DNA from: Vulcanimicrobiota bacterium
Lineage (GTDB): Bacteria > Vulcanimicrobiota > Vulcanimicrobiia > Eremiobacterales > Eremiobacteraceae
Reading direction: 5' to 3'
DNA length: 64,000 nucleotides
Assembly (NCBI GenBank): GCA_019235715.1
Contig: JAFAKE010000051.1
Span: forward strand, 1 to 64,000
The translations under genes were made by a program, and so were the position numbers. The notes beneath the pieces were generated by a model that worked only from the letters and a program-made list of their open reading frames with translations, was not told the DNA's origin and did not search any database. Of the stretch, positions 14,550-23,909 are shown piece by piece. The stretch's first letter is position 1; each line of letters begins with the position of its first letter.

Positions 14550-15857
14550 TTAGCGCCCCGATTCGACCGGCAGCACGACGGCGACTGTCTCGTCGGCGAG
14601 GTACTGGCGCGCGACGCGCTGCACGTCCGCTGGAGTGACCGACGAAATGCGCGCGGCCAGTGCGTCCTCAAAAGCGACGCCGTCGGGCGAACCGGCCGAC
14701 CGCCCAAGCAGCCAGGCGGCGTCCGAAAGCGACGTGACCGAAAGATAGTAATCGCCGAGCGCCAGCTTCCTCGCGCGCGCGATCAGCTCGTCGGGCAGCT
14801 GCTGCCCGCGCAGCCGCGTGATGCCGTCCTCGAGCTGCTTGAGCGCGGCGTCGATGTCGCCGCTCGCGCCGTTGAAAAAGATCAGAAACGATCCGGGGCG
14901 CGCCTCATACTGGTAGTACGCGCCGACGTAGTCCGGCGGCGCGGCCGAGCCGCTCGATCCGAACGAGAACGCGTGCACGTCACCGCCGCGCCCGAGCAGC
15001 GCTTGGATGACGAGCATCGTCGGAAAATCCTTTGAGAACTGCGAGGGCGCCGCGAATCCGACCGCAAGCCATGGCACCTGCACGTTGCGGTGCGCGACGA
15101 TCTCGTGTTGGCGCTTCTCGGCGGTCACGGCAGGCGGCGGCGGCGCGCTGCGCGCAGGCCACGATGCGAACGGTTTTGCGATGGAATCGATCTCGCCCGG
15201 CGCAAGTGCGCCGGCGAGCGCGATGACGGTGCCGTTGCCGTACTGGTAGGATGCCGCAAAACGCTGCATGTCGACGACGGTCAGGCGCGTGAGACTCGTT
15301 GAACGGCCGCCCTGTGGAAACGCGAAGCCGGTCCCTTGATAGCGCACTTGGCGCACCATCGAGTAGGCGACCATCGCCGGATTGTTGTCGTCGCTCTTGG
15401 CGGCATTGAGGACGTCGCTGCGCGCCGCGGCGAACTGGGATGGATCTGGAGCCGCCAACGCGCGCGCGAGATCGGCGATCAGCTGCGGCAGCGCAGACGC
15501 TTGGCACTCGATCTCGAAGCGCGTCGCTTCCGGATCGACCGTGTATGCCGCATCTCCGCCCGCCGCGACCGCGGCTGCGGACACGCTCTTGCCGCCGTCG
15601 ACGGGCGTGCGCAAGACGACCGCGGCGGTCACTGCCGCGATGCCGGCGTTCGCCGCATTCTGTTGCGCCAAGCCGGCGGGCACGAAGACTGCGGCCGATG
15701 CGATCGGCGCGTCCGAGGAGATCTGCGCGGTCACGATCACGCCGTTGGGCAAGCGCAACATCGAAGCTTGCGGAAAGCGCGTCGCGTCGGGCGGCGGCGC
15801 GGCTGCCGTGAGCGTCAGACCGGCGAGCGCAACAACGGTCGCGGCGAAGAGCTTCAT
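14550..15857 (-). CDS. M16-like protein lacking the zinc motif (second of a pair)
   Basis: 435 residues with an N-terminal signal peptide (FAATVVALAGLTLTAAA). The fold signatures of insulinase/PqqL-type M16 peptidases are present: an initial LPNGVIVTAQ strand, a GIAAVTAAVVLRTP helix, a later YGNGTVIALAGAL strand and a C-terminal half with LGRGGDV and VTPADVQRVARQYL. The HxxEH zinc-binding helix is missing; the equivalent stretch reads NAANAGIAAVTAAV with no His or Glu. M16 enzymes often work as an active/inactive pair, but the partner gene upstream also lacks the motif. It overlaps that gene by ATGA. Confidence 0.8.
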   Translation of the reverse strand: MKLFAATVVALAGLTLTAAAPPPDATRFPQASMLRLPNGVIVTAQISSDAPIASAAVFVPAGLAQQNAANAGIAAVTAAVVLRTPVDGGKSVSAAAVAAGGDAAYTVDPEATRFEIECQASALPQLIADLARALAAPDPSQFAAARSDVLNAAKSDDNNPAMVAYSMVRQVRYQGTGFAFPQGGRSTSLTRLTVVDMQRFAASYQYGNGTVIALAGALAPGEIDSIAKPFASWPARSAPPPPAVTAEKRQHEIVAHRNVQVPWLAVGFAAPSQFSKDFPTMLVIQALLGRGGDVHAFSFGSSGSAAPPDYVGAYYQYEARPGSFLIFFNGASGDIDAALKQLEDGITRLRGQQLPDELIARARKLALGDYYLSVTSLSDAAWLLGRSAGSPDGVAFEDALAARISSVTPADVQRVARQYLADETVAVVLPVESGR

Positions 15858-17245
15858 GGCCGGCCTCCGGGCACGAGCATGCTTGTCGTCGCCGGAGTCG
15901 TCGGCCGCGGCGCGACCGTGGCGATGACCGGCTTCACGCCCAGATACGTCTTCGCGGCTTCGTAGACGATATCGGGCGTCAGCGCGGCGGCTTGATTGTA
16001 ATAGTCGCCGCTCAGCGTCATGTCCGTGGCGGCGGGCGCGTACGCGGGTGCGCCTTGTGCGAAATACCAGCCGTAATTGTCGGCCAGCTCTTCGGGCGTC
16101 TGCGTGTCGCGCAACGTGTGCACGCGAAACGCGGCCAACGCGCGATCGAATTCGCCGCGCGGCAGCGGACCGCGCAGGACCGGTGCGATGGCGTCGGTGA
16201 TCGCCGCGATCGTCGCATCGGCCGAGCGCTTGCCGGCCGCCACCGTCATATAGAAGATACCGGTGTCGCGCAGCGTGATGAACTGGCCGTTGAATTCGGC
16301 GCGCGGATCGTCGTTCGCGATCGCCTTGGCGACGACGCCATAGTCCGGCCGCGTCAGATAGTCTGAGAGGAAGTCCATCGCCGTCGACATGCGCTCGTCG
16401 CTGACCGCCGGGCCTGCCCAGCCGACTGCGACGCCGCCAGTGTCGGCAAACCCCGCGTTCAACGGCGGGTTCTGACCTTGCGCGCGCGCCGACACAGGCA
16501 TGACGTTGCCTTGGGTCGCGCCCGGCGCCGCTTGCGCGATCTGCGCGCCAAGCGCCGCTTCGTCCAATCCGCCGCCGACCGCGACGACGATCTCATTGGC
16601 CGGCACGTACGCGGCCGTCGCAAACGCCTGCGCATCCGCCAGACCGAGCCCCTTGAGGATCACTGGACCGCCGTACGTCGACGCGTGGAATGGGCCGTTC
16701 GTGAACAGCTGGTTGAAGATGCCGTCGCGCAAGAGCACGTCAGGGTCGGTCGAGGCGACGGCCTGTTGCTCGGCCAGACGCAGTTTGGCATCGCGGAAAC
16801 CGGCGTCGTCGATCGCGGGATGGATGACGCGCGCAAGCAGCGCCTGCGCGAGCGGCGTCGCCGCATTGCCGGGCGCGAGCACCGATATCTCGGTCGAACT
16901 CGGAAACACCGAGATCATGAGCTGGCCGCCGTTGTCGTGCACGATATCGCGCAGTGATTGTCCGTTGACTTTGGTGGCGACGACGCTCAACGCGGTGAGG
17001 CGCGCGATACCGGGAGTCGATGTGCCGTAGCCATCCGCCGGACTGACGATCCAGACCTCAAGCGCAGCCGTCGGCGAAAGCGTCGCACGGCGCACGGCCA
17101 TCGTCAATCCATCGGGGAGCACGGACTCGCCGGGCGCCAGCTTCTGGGCGGCGGCCGGCGCAGCGGCAGAGGCAGCACGGCCTGCGCCCGCAACGCACGC
17201 GATGCCCAACGCAAGCGCGGCGATCGCGCCGCGAGGGATGATCAT
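15854..17245 (-). CDS. M16-like protein lacking the zinc motif (first of a pair)
   Basis: 463 residues, exported (AIAALALGIACVAGAGRAASA). M16 domain features include a first-strand LEVWIVSPADG, GIARLTALSVVATK where the HxxEH helix should be, and a second half with VAVGWAGPAV and SDYLTRPDYGVV. No HxxEH or inverse HxxEH is visible, so direct zinc proteolysis is unlikely. It is followed by, and coupled to, a second degenerate M16 protein. The two may form an exported clamshell heterodimer that binds peptides rather than cutting them. It lies 30 nt downstream of ftsH. Confidence 0.8.
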   Translation of the reverse strand: MIIPRGAIAALALGIACVAGAGRAASAAAPAAAQKLAPGESVLPDGLTMAVRRATLSPTAALEVWIVSPADGYGTSTPGIARLTALSVVATKVNGQSLRDIVHDNGGQLMISVFPSSTEISVLAPGNAATPLAQALLARVIHPAIDDAGFRDAKLRLAEQQAVASTDPDVLLRDGIFNQLFTNGPFHASTYGGPVILKGLGLADAQAFATAAYVPANEIVVAVGGGLDEAALGAQIAQAAPGATQGNVMPVSARAQGQNPPLNAGFADTGGVAVGWAGPAVSDERMSTAMDFLSDYLTRPDYGVVAKAIANDDPRAEFNGQFITLRDTGIFYMTVAAGKRSADATIAAITDAIAPVLRGPLPRGEFDRALAAFRVHTLRDTQTPEELADNYGWYFAQGAPAYAPAATDMTLSGDYYNQAAALTPDIVYEAAKTYLGVKPVIATVAPRPTTPATTSMLVPGGRP

Positions 17246-17275
17246 GTCGTCTCGACCTTTCGTCGCCGTGCGGAT

Positions 17276-19213
17276 TTAGGCAGGTTCCGGCGGCGGGAAG
17301 GGCAGTGCGCCACCCGCCTTGCGGGGCTTCTCCTCTTTCGGCGGAGCGGCGGCGGCAGCAGCCTGCTCCGGCACGACGGTTTCCGGTTTACGCACGGGAC
17401 TGCTCGCGGGCGCGTCCGACAGCAGCCGGTCGACGTCCTCGCCTTCGACGGTCTCGTGTTCCAACAGCGCCTCGGCGAGGCGATGCAGTTTGTCGATGTT
17501 GTTCTCGAGCAGCGCGTACGAGGCGGCGTAGCACGTCTCGATGATGCCGCGCACCTCGGCGTCGATCTGGCTTGCGACCTCTTCGGAGTAGTTGCGCTCC
17601 TCCATGATGTCGCGGCCCAAGAAGACCTGTTCGTGCTTCTTGCCGAGCGCGATCGGGCCGAGCTTCGTGCTCATGCCCCACTCCATCACCATTTTGCGAG
17701 CGAGGCCGGTGGCGCGCTGCAAATCGTCGTACGCGCCGGTCGTGCACTCATGGAAGATCAGCTCTTCCGCGGCGCGCGCGCCGAGCATGACCATGATGCG
17801 GTCGATGATCTCGGCCTTGATCATGAGATAGCGGTCTTCGGTCGGCAGCTGCATCGTATGTCCGAGCGACATGCCGCGCGGAATGATCGTCACTTTGTGC
17901 AGCGGATCGGCGTGCGGCAGCAGCTTGGCGACCAGCGCATGCCCGCCCTCATGATAGGCGATCATCTCTTTCTCGCGCTGGCTCATGATGCGGCTCTTGC
18001 GCTCGGGTCCGGCGATGACGCGATCGATCGCCTCTTCGCAATTCTCCATGTCGATCTGCGTCTTGTTCTGGCGCGCGGCGAGCAGCGCGGCTTCGTTGAG
18101 CAGATTCTCGAGATCCGCGCCCGAGAAGCCGGGCGTGCGCCGTGCAAGCACTTCCAATTTGACGTTGGGCGCGAGCGGCTTGTTGCGCGCGTGCACCGCA
18201 AGGATCTGCGCGCGGCCGACGACGTCGGCGCGGTCGACGACGACTTGGCGGTCAAAACGGCCTGGACGCAACAGCGCCGGATCGAGCACGTCGGGACGAT
18301 TGGTCGCGGCGATCAGGATGACGCCGGTGTTGAGATCGAAACCGTCCATCTCGACGAGCAATTGGTTGAGCGTTTGCTCGCGCTCGTCGTGACCGCCGCC
18401 AAGGCCGGCGCCGCGCTGGCGGCCGACCGCGTCGATCTCGTCGATGAACACGATGCACGGCGCGCTCTTCTTGGCCTGATCGAACAGGTCGCGCACGCGC
18501 GATGCGCCGACGCCGACGAACATCTCGACGAAATCGGAACCGGAGATCGAGAAGAACGGCACGCCCGCTTCGCCTGCGATCGCGCGCGCGAGCAGCGTCT
18601 TGCCGCTGCCGGGCGGACCGAGCAGCAACAAGCCTTTCGGAATGCGCGCACCGAGGCTTTGGAACTTCTTCGGATACTTGAGGAACTCGACGACTTCGGC
18701 AAGCTCTTGCTTCGCTTCGTCGACGCCGGCGACGTCGGCGAACGTCACCTTGGGCCGGTTCTCGGTCAGCAGTTTCGCGCGGCTGCGTCCGAACGACAGC
18801 GCCTGGCTGCCACCCGACTGCGCCTGGCGCATGATGACCATGACGAACACGATGATGACGACGAGCGGGATGATGGTCGACAGCGCGACCATCCACGTCT
18901 GCGAGTTGCCGTCGTTGGAGCCGTCGCCCTTGAAGTGGATACCCTTGGCCAGCAGCAGGTCGTCCAGGCTCTTGTCCGCGCCCGGCGGGATCTTGACGAG
19001 CTCTGTGCTGTCGCCGACAAGCTTCACGACCGCCTGGCCTTGGCCGACCGTCACGCTGGCGATGGAGTTAGTTTCGTTATTGACCTGCTTGACGAACTCG
19101 CTGAAGTCGACGTTTTTTTGCGATGTCGAGCTTTGCTTGTACCACGCGAATCCCAATGCGACGATGACCGCCGCCACCAGCACGACCAGCAGATATCGGA
19201 TGAACTTAGCCAA
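17276..19213 (-). CDS. ftsH: ATP-dependent zinc metalloprotease FtsH
   Basis: 645 residues, starting at TTG (residues AKFIRYLL follow). Two membrane helices (about 5-22 and 108-133) flank the small periplasmic domain. The AAA module has Walker A GPPGSGKT (about 201-208), Walker [10 protein letters not shown] (about 255) and the pore motif [10 protein letters not shown]. The M41 protease domain has HEGGH (about 419-423) in place of the commoner HEAGH, plus a downstream aspartate ligand in DDLQRATG. FtsH degrades damaged membrane proteins and short-lived regulators. The tilS-ftsH order is the common bacterial one. The C-terminus has the usual disordered Pro/Ala-rich tail. Confidence 0.97.
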   Translation of the reverse strand: MAKFIRYLLVVLVAAVIVALGFAWYKQSSTSQKNVDFSEFVKQVNNETNSIASVTVGQGQAVVKLVGDSTELVKIPPGADKSLDDLLLAKGIHFKGDGSNDGNSQTWMVALSTIIPLVVIIVFVMVIMRQAQSGGSQALSFGRSRAKLLTENRPKVTFADVAGVDEAKQELAEVVEFLKYPKKFQSLGARIPKGLLLLGPPGSGKTLLARAIAGEAGVPFFSISGSDFVEMFVGVGASRVRDLFDQAKKSAPCIVFIDEIDAVGRQRGAGLGGGHDEREQTLNQLLVEMDGFDLNTGVILIAATNRPDVLDPALLRPGRFDRQVVVDRADVVGRAQILAVHARNKPLAPNVKLEVLARRTPGFSGADLENLLNEAALLAARQNKTQIDMENCEEAIDRVIAGPERKSRIMSQREKEMIAYHEGGHALVAKLLPHADPLHKVTIIPRGMSLGHTMQLPTEDRYLMIKAEIIDRIMVMLGARAAEELIFHECTTGAYDDLQRATGLARKMVMEWGMSTKLGPIALGKKHEQVFLGRDIMEERNYSEEVASQIDAEVRGIIETCYAASYALLENNIDKLHRLAEALLEHETVEGEDVDRLLSDAPASSPVRKPETVVPEQAAAAAAPPKEEKPRKAGGALPFPPPEPA

Positions 19214-19260
19214 GCGCTTGATCTTCCCCGAAGGGGCCTTTCTGTCCCGGGCCTGTCGCC

Positions 19261-20772
19261 TTACCTCTTACTATTACGTATCGGGCGGTCGGGAAGTTTA
19301 CTAGAGAGGGTGTTCGGGTGGCTTCTTGCCGCCTTCCCGGGTACCCTACCCTCGGTTTCATGCGCCTTCGCGGGCTGCGACCCACGCCACACGCATGCTA
19401 AAACCCGATGTCCGCGTGCGGCGAACGGCTCCATGACGCGGACTCCCAGTGCAGCGACGATCTCATCGCCGCGGCACAGCAACGGAATCGCCGCGCGCCG
19501 ATGTTTTGGAATGCCTTCTTTTGCCAGGAATCGCGCGAGCGAAGTCGGGCGCGTTCGTCCCGATGGCACACAGGAATCACCCTCTCGCGGAAGCCGGATC
19601 GTCAGTCGCGTTCCTTCAGGAAATTCACTCGGCTCGAGCAGCATGGCGTCACGCGGCGCGCGCTTGCGCGTGACGTGACGCAACTCGATGGAGTTGTTCC
19701 GGTAGCGTGCGGCGGCGTCGCCGCGCGGCACGATCATCTGGAAATCGTCGAGCGCGTGCACTTCGCGCAGCGCATCGCCGCCGGCGCGCGCGCGGTCCGC
19801 GCTGACGCTAAGACGGCCGGCGGACAGCTCGACCGTCGCGCGCCCGGCGTGAAAAGTGCCGCCGCGGCCTGCCGTCAACGCGCGTGCGATCGCCTCGCAG
19901 TGCTCGAAATGGAAATCGCGCAGGTCGCCGGTCGCGGCGCGCACCGCTTCGCGGATGACTCGGCGCAACAACGCGGGGTGCAGCGCGCGCAAGGCGCGCG
20001 CCGACAGTTCGCGGTCGCCGCCGGTACGCGCGCGCCGATGCGCTGCGCGCGCGAGTCCGTCCAGCAGGGCGCGATCCGCCGACAGCAGTACGGCCGAGCG
20101 GGCGAGCGCTTTCCCCGCGCCGGGGATCGCACGCTCGAGATCGCGCAGCAGCGCGCGCGCGGCGTTGCGCCGTAGGCGCGTATCTTCATTGGTCTCGTCA
20201 GTCGCGTACGGCACGCCGCTCGCGCGCACGAATTCGCGCAGCTGCGCCTTGGCGTATGCGAGCAGCGGGCGCAAGAGCGCGATACCATCTGCGAGCGGAC
20301 GCGTGCGCCGCATTGCCGCGACGCCGTCGATCCCGCTGCCGCGCGCCAGCGCCAGCAGCGCGCTCTCGCCGACGTCATCGCGCTGATGACCGGTGACGAC
20401 TGTATCTGCGCCCACGCGTTGGGCAAGGCGCGCGAGCTCGGCATAGCGCGCGCGCCGCGCTGCAGCTTCGACAGAAACGCCCTGCCGCGCGACTTTGACG
20501 CGGCGCACGACCACCTCGGCATTCGCATGCCGTGCCTGCGCGCGCACCGCGGCGATGTCCGCGGCGATCGCAGCACGCGGCCGCAAGCCATGATCGATAT
20601 AGGCGGCGACGATGCGCGCGCCGGGCATCGCTTCGCGCGTCAACAACAGCGCGGCTGCGCTGTCGGCGCCACCCGATGTGGCGACGACGACGGCGCGGCT
20701 AGGAGCTGCGCCGCGCGTAGCGCTGCGCTTCGCGCTGCGCCTCGCGTTTCTTGATGGCCTCACGCTTGTCAT
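19261..20772 (-). CDS. tilS: tRNA(Ile)-lysidine synthase
   Basis: About 503 residues. The N-terminal PP-loop ATPase motif [14 protein letters not shown] starts near residue 32. [15 protein letters not shown] and the [15 protein letters not shown] region follow, as in TilS. The C-terminal TilS domain ends the protein ([18 protein letters not shown]). TilS converts C34 of the minor tRNA-Ile(CAU) to lysidine so that it reads AUA. No start codon exists between the smpB stop and the PP-loop. Translation must therefore begin inside smpB; I chose ATG 20772, with GTG 20763 or a codon near 20799 possible. That gives a 74-nt overlap. Confidence 0.92.
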   Translation of the reverse strand: MTSVRPSRNARRSAKRSATRGAAPSRAVVVATSGGADSAAALLLTREAMPGARIVAAYIDHGLRPRAAIAADIAAVRAQARHANAEVVVRRVKVARQGVSVEAAARRARYAELARLAQRVGADTVVTGHQRDDVGESALLALARGSGIDGVAAMRRTRPLADGIALLRPLLAYAKAQLREFVRASGVPYATDETNEDTRLRRNAARALLRDLERAIPGAGKALARSAVLLSADRALLDGLARAAHRRARTGGDRELSARALRALHPALLRRVIREAVRAATGDLRDFHFEHCEAIARALTAGRGGTFHAGRATVELSAGRLSVSADRARAGGDALREVHALDDFQMIVPRGDAAARYRNNSIELRHVTRKRAPRDAMLLEPSEFPEGTRLTIRLPREGDSCVPSGRTRPTSLARFLAKEGIPKHRRAAIPLLCRGDEIVAALGVRVMEPFAARGHRVLACVWRGSQPAKAHETEGRVPGKAARSHPNTLSSKLPDRPIRNSKR

Positions 20773-21169
20773 ATAGCTTCTTGCCGCGACCCAGCCCAAG
20801 CTCGGCCTTGACCATGCCGCGCTTGAAATAGAGACGCAGCGGCAGCAACGTCAGTCCCTTCTCTTGCAGCAGGCCGACGAGCCGGTTCAGCTCGCGCGCG
20901 TGCAGCAGCAGCTTGCGGTCGCGCCGCTCGGGATGTTGCGAGAAAAATGTGCCGTGCCCGTACGGCGGAATGTGGACGTTGACCAGCCAGGCTTCGCGCC
21001 CTTTGAGCCGCACGTAGCCGTCGGCAAGCGATGCGCCGTTCGCGCGCAGGCTTTTGACTTCGGTGCCCGTCAGCACGAGCCCGGCCTCCATGCGGTCTTC
21101 GACCTTGTATTCATGGAACGCGCGCCTATTGCTCGCGATGAGCTTCTCGCCGCTCGAGCCGGGCGTCAT
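20699..21169 (-). CDS. smpB: SsrA-binding protein SmpB
   Basis: 156 residues. ASNRRAFHEYKVEDRMEAGLVLTG is the family opener, followed by GTEVKSLRANGASLADGYVR and a basic C-terminal tail ([16 protein letters not shown]). SmpB binds tmRNA and brings it to stalled ribosomes for trans-translation. No tmRNA gene was recognised nearby. The gene lies 9 nt after the thioesterase gene, and its 3' end overlaps tilS. Confidence 0.97.
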   Translation of the reverse strand: MTPGSSGEKLIASNRRAFHEYKVEDRMEAGLVLTGTEVKSLRANGASLADGYVRLKGREAWLVNVHIPPYGHGTFFSQHPERRDRKLLLHARELNRLVGLLQEKGLTLLPLRLYFKRGMVKAELGLGRGKKLYDKREAIKKREAQREAQRYARRSS

Positions 21170-21178
21170 CGAAACGAG

Positions 21179-21610
21179 CTAGACGGCGACGAAGCGCGAG
21201 CGGCCCTCGGCGTATACGGTGCCCGCGCCGTCCGTCAAGACGGCCTCGCCGTCGAACAGTTTGCCGCGCAGCTTATGCACCGAGCCTTCGGCCACGAGCG
21301 GCACACCCGTCGGCGCCGGCTTGCGAAAGCGCACTTCGAGTTTGGCGGTCACCGCGCGCACGCCCGCTGCGATCGTCGCATGCGCCATCGCTTCGTCGAG
21401 CAGCGTCGCGACGATGCCGCCGTGCATGATGCCGGTCCATCCGCCGAAGTGCTCGGGCACAATGATGCGGCAGCGTGCGGAGCTCTCGCCGTACTCGAAT
21501 TGCAAGCGCAGCCCGAGCTCGTTGTCAGGCCCGCACGCGAAGCAGCGCCGGTCGTCTTCCAACTGCGACGGCGCAGTCGAGGCGAGAAACGCTTCGCGCG
21601 ACGCGCTCAC
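21179..21610 (-). CDS. PaaI/HGG-type hotdog thioesterase
   Basis: 143 residues. CFACGPDNELGLRLQFEY near the N-terminus and the HGG motif IMHGGIVATLLDEAMAHA (about residues 60-77) mark a hotdog-fold acyl-CoA thioesterase. The C-terminal strands VAEGSVHKLRGKLFDGEAVL complete the fold. These enzymes hydrolyse aromatic or short-chain acyl-CoA; the substrate is not predictable. The ATG overlaps the stop of the upstream TPR gene (ATGA). Confidence 0.88.
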   Translation of the reverse strand: MSASREAFLASTAPSQLEDDRRCFACGPDNELGLRLQFEYGESSARCRIIVPEHFGGWTGIMHGGIVATLLDEAMAHATIAAGVRAVTAKLEVRFRKPAPTGVPLVAEGSVHKLRGKLFDGEAVLTDGAGTVYAEGRSRFVAV

Positions 21611-22524
21611 TTGATGTCGCCGCGTTTGATCTTGTCGAGCTGCGACTGCGAGAACTCCGGCGCCTCGCCGTACACGATCGCCTCGGAAAACGCGAGCTTC
21701 GCTTCGGGCACCTTGTGGACTTTGAGGTAGACGGTGCCGAGCAGGGGCAAACCGTATTGACCGGCTTCGCCGACGTGCCCCTTGTCGAGATCGATCGCGG
21801 TCTTGAGATACTTGATGGCCGCATCGTATTGGCCGAGATCGTCCATGATCGAGCCGAGATGGTAGAATGCATCCGGATAGCTCGGCATGATGTTGGGCAC
21901 GTCGATCAGGTACGCGAGCGCGCGGTTCGGATCTTTGAGGTCGACCTGATAGATGCTTGAGAGGTATTCGCGCGCGAGCACGTCTTTGGGCGTCGTCTCC
22001 AGCGCCGCCAGAAATTCGGCCTTGGCGCGGCTGGTGGAATTGTCGCCCAGGCGATAGATGCCCAGCCCGACGTGCGCGGCCGCCAAGTGCGGATCGATCT
22101 GCAGCGCCGCATTGAACGCGTCGCGCGCATCCGGTCCGCGCGCGGTTTGGAATTGCGCCATGAACATATACGTGTAGCCGAGGCGCGTCTGCGCGAGCGC
22201 GTCGCGCGGATTCTTCGCAGCGTCTTCTTCCTCTTGATCGGAAAGCTGCGTCAGCGCGTCGACGCCAAGATTGCGCAGGCTCGCGTTGAGGAACGAGAGC
22301 GAGAACGAGTCGGAGGGCGCGACGGCCAGCGCCGCTTCGAAGGCGACGCGCGCTGCCGCGAAATTCTTCGAATAGAACGCGACGAGACCGTCGTTCACGT
22401 GCGCGAGGTATGCGTGACTCGCGTATTGGTCAGAGGGCGCAGCCGACGCAGCGGCGGGCCTTAGGCACGACGCGAACATGCAAGCCGCGACGAGCGCGGC
22501 GATGGCAGGACGGAGAACGGTCAT
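21607..22524 (-). CDS. Exported TPR-repeat protein
   Basis: 305 residues with a signal sequence (AIAALVAACMFASCLRPAAASA) that includes a possible but weak lipobox. The body consists of tetratricopeptide units, for example HVNDGLVAFYSKNFAAARVA, QTRLGYTYMFMAQFQ, AHVGLGIYRLGDN and FYHLGSIMDDLGQYDAAIKYL. Such proteins scaffold envelope complexes; no specific partner can be named. The start at 22524 has AAAGG nearby. The open frame continues upstream across the phosphoesterase gene, but that extension is a shadow. Confidence 0.82.
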   Translation of the reverse strand: MTVLRPAIAALVAACMFASCLRPAAASAAPSDQYASHAYLAHVNDGLVAFYSKNFAAARVAFEAALAVAPSDSFSLSFLNASLRNLGVDALTQLSDQEEEDAAKNPRDALAQTRLGYTYMFMAQFQTARGPDARDAFNAALQIDPHLAAAHVGLGIYRLGDNSTSRAKAEFLAALETTPKDVLAREYLSSIYQVDLKDPNRALAYLIDVPNIMPSYPDAFYHLGSIMDDLGQYDAAIKYLKTAIDLDKGHVGEAGQYGLPLLGTVYLKVHKVPEAKLAFSEAIVYGEAPEFSQSQLDKIKRGDIK

Positions 22525-22571
22525 ATCGCCTTTCTTCACGAGATTGGAGAGCGGCCCGCTGGAGCGGATGC

Positions 22572-23303
22572 TCACCAGCCTGCCGCCAGGCGCTCGCTGA
22601 GCGGTTCGGGCAGTTCGGCGCGCGCCATACGCTCGCGTACGCGATCGATGTCGTACGCGACACGCAGCACGTGCACGGCGGACGCCTCGCTGTCGTAAAC
22701 CGCAAAGGATGCTTGCGGGTTGCGGTCGCGCGGCTGGCCTACGCTGCCCACGTTGATGATATAACGGAATTCGGGAACGATGTCGATTCGCCCGCCGTGG
22801 AGCAGCCGCTGTTGGAACGTTCTGCCTCCCGGGTCCTGGTAATAGACTTCCGCGACGTGGCTGTGGCCGACGAGGGTGAGGGCGTCGCCCGTCCGTTCGA
22901 AGGCGCGCTGCGCATCGCTGACATCCATTATATATTCGAAGTGGTGCACGGGCGCGCCGTGGACCAGTGACAAGCCGTCTATCCGGCGCTCCCTGGGCAG
23001 GCCGGCGAGAAAGTCGAGATTCTCCGGCGTGAGCTGCGTACGCGTCCAGGCGATCGCCGCGCGCGCGAGCGGGTTGAAGCGCTCGGCCTCGGCAGCGCGC
23101 ACAGCCGCCGCATCGTGGTTGCCGGCGATCGCCGTGACGGCGCGTTCGCGCAGCAGGTCGCAGCATTCGTTTGGACTTGGCCCGTAGCCGACGATGTCAC
23201 CAAGACACAACAAACGATCAGCGCCCATGGCGTCGATTTCTGCCATGACCGCTTGCAACGCCTCGAGATTCGAGTGGATATCGGAAACGATCGCGTATCG
23301 CAG
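22572..23303 (-). CDS. YfcE/MJ0936-type metallophosphoesterase with a probable CTG start
   Basis: About 243 residues. The metal motifs are complete only if translation starts upstream of the first standard start codon: RYAIVSDIHSNLEAL (SDIH, D-x-H) is encoded at 23300-23256, before the TTG at 23258. The remaining motifs are GDIVGYGPSP, AGNHDAA and GHSHVAE, with a LVHGAP block. In this frame there is no ATG, GTG or TTG between an upstream stop and SDIH. A CTG at 23303 with GGGGAG upstream is the best candidate. The family hydrolyses phosphodiesters or phosphoprotein-type substrates in the cytoplasm. It begins 29 nt after the BON lipoprotein stop. Confidence 0.8.
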   Translation of the reverse strand: MRYAIVSDIHSNLEALQAVMAEIDAMGADRLLCLGDIVGYGPSPNECCDLLRERAVTAIAGNHDAAAVRAAEAERFNPLARAAIAWTRTQLTPENLDFLAGLPRERRIDGLSLVHGAPVHHFEYIMDVSDAQRAFERTGDALTLVGHSHVAEVYYQDPGGRTFQQRLLHGGRIDIVPEFRYIINVGSVGQPRDRNPQASFAVYDSEASAVHVLRVAYDIDRVRERMARAELPEPLSERLAAGW

Positions 23304-23331
23304 ACTCGTTGTCTTCTCCCCGGCGCCCCGG

Positions 23332-23904
23332 TTATCTTTGCACGGCGAGTTTGTCGACGACGCGCTTGACGCCGTTCACGCCGCGCGCAGCCTCGAGCGC
23401 GACGGTCTTGATCGCGGGCGACGGCACCGTGCCGTCGAGCGTGACGACGCCCTTGTGCGAGCTGACGTTGATCTTGAGCGCGTTCACACCGGTCTGACCG
23501 GCGATCGCCACGTGCACCTTCGCTTCCAGCGCGACGTCGTCGGCGATCTCGTTGCCGGTCGGCGCTTTCGGATTGACACGCACGTGCGTCACGACCGATT
23601 TAACGCCTTGCACGTTGCGCGCCGCTGCGACTAACTGCTCGCGTTCTTGCGCGCTGCGCACCTGACCGTCCATGGTCACGGTGCCGCTGTGGCACTCGAT
23701 CTTCACGAGCGAAACAGTCGCGGGATCGAGCGTCGTCGCGGCGGTGCGCACCTGCGTGCAGATCCACGCGTCGCCGCCGGCTTGCTCGAGCGCGCGCTGC
23801 GTCTGTTCTTGGTCGCTCTTGCTGCATGCGCTCAGCGCGATGAGCGCGCCGGCTGCAAGCCCGGCGCACAAACGCGCCGCGAGCGTCGATCGATGAAACT
23901 GCAT
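23332..23904 (-). CDS. BON-domain lipoprotein
   Basis: 190 residues. The signal peptide ends at a clear lipobox, IALSACSKSD (Cys at about 27). Two BON modules follow: residues about 47-110 (VKIECHSGTVTMDGQVRS, VQGVKSVVTHVRV) and about 120-190 (LKINVSSHKGVVTLDGTV, VNGVKRVVDKLAV). BON domains bind phospholipid or peptidoglycan surfaces and are typical of OsmY- and DolP-like periplasmic proteins that stabilise the envelope under stress. Confidence 0.88.
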   Translation of the reverse strand: MQFHRSTLAARLCAGLAAGALIALSACSKSDQEQTQRALEQAGGDAWICTQVRTAATTLDPATVSLVKIECHSGTVTMDGQVRSAQEREQLVAAARNVQGVKSVVTHVRVNPKAPTGNEIADDVALEAKVHVAIAGQTGVNALKINVSSHKGVVTLDGTVPSPAIKTVALEAARGVNGVKRVVDKLAVQR

Positions 23905-23909
23905 GTCTT

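Noticed and set aside
16958..19678. Very long open frame (about 900 codons) on the plus strand across ftsH
   Set aside because: It is antisense to ftsH, whose motifs are complete. The Arg/Asp/His-rich, low-complexity translation is typical of antisense frames in GC-rich DNA.
21607..23166. Single 519-residue protein spanning the TPR gene and the phosphoesterase
   Set aside because: The N-terminal 215 codons are an out-of-frame reading of the phosphoesterase gene; the TPR protein has its own signal peptide and ribosome site at 22524.
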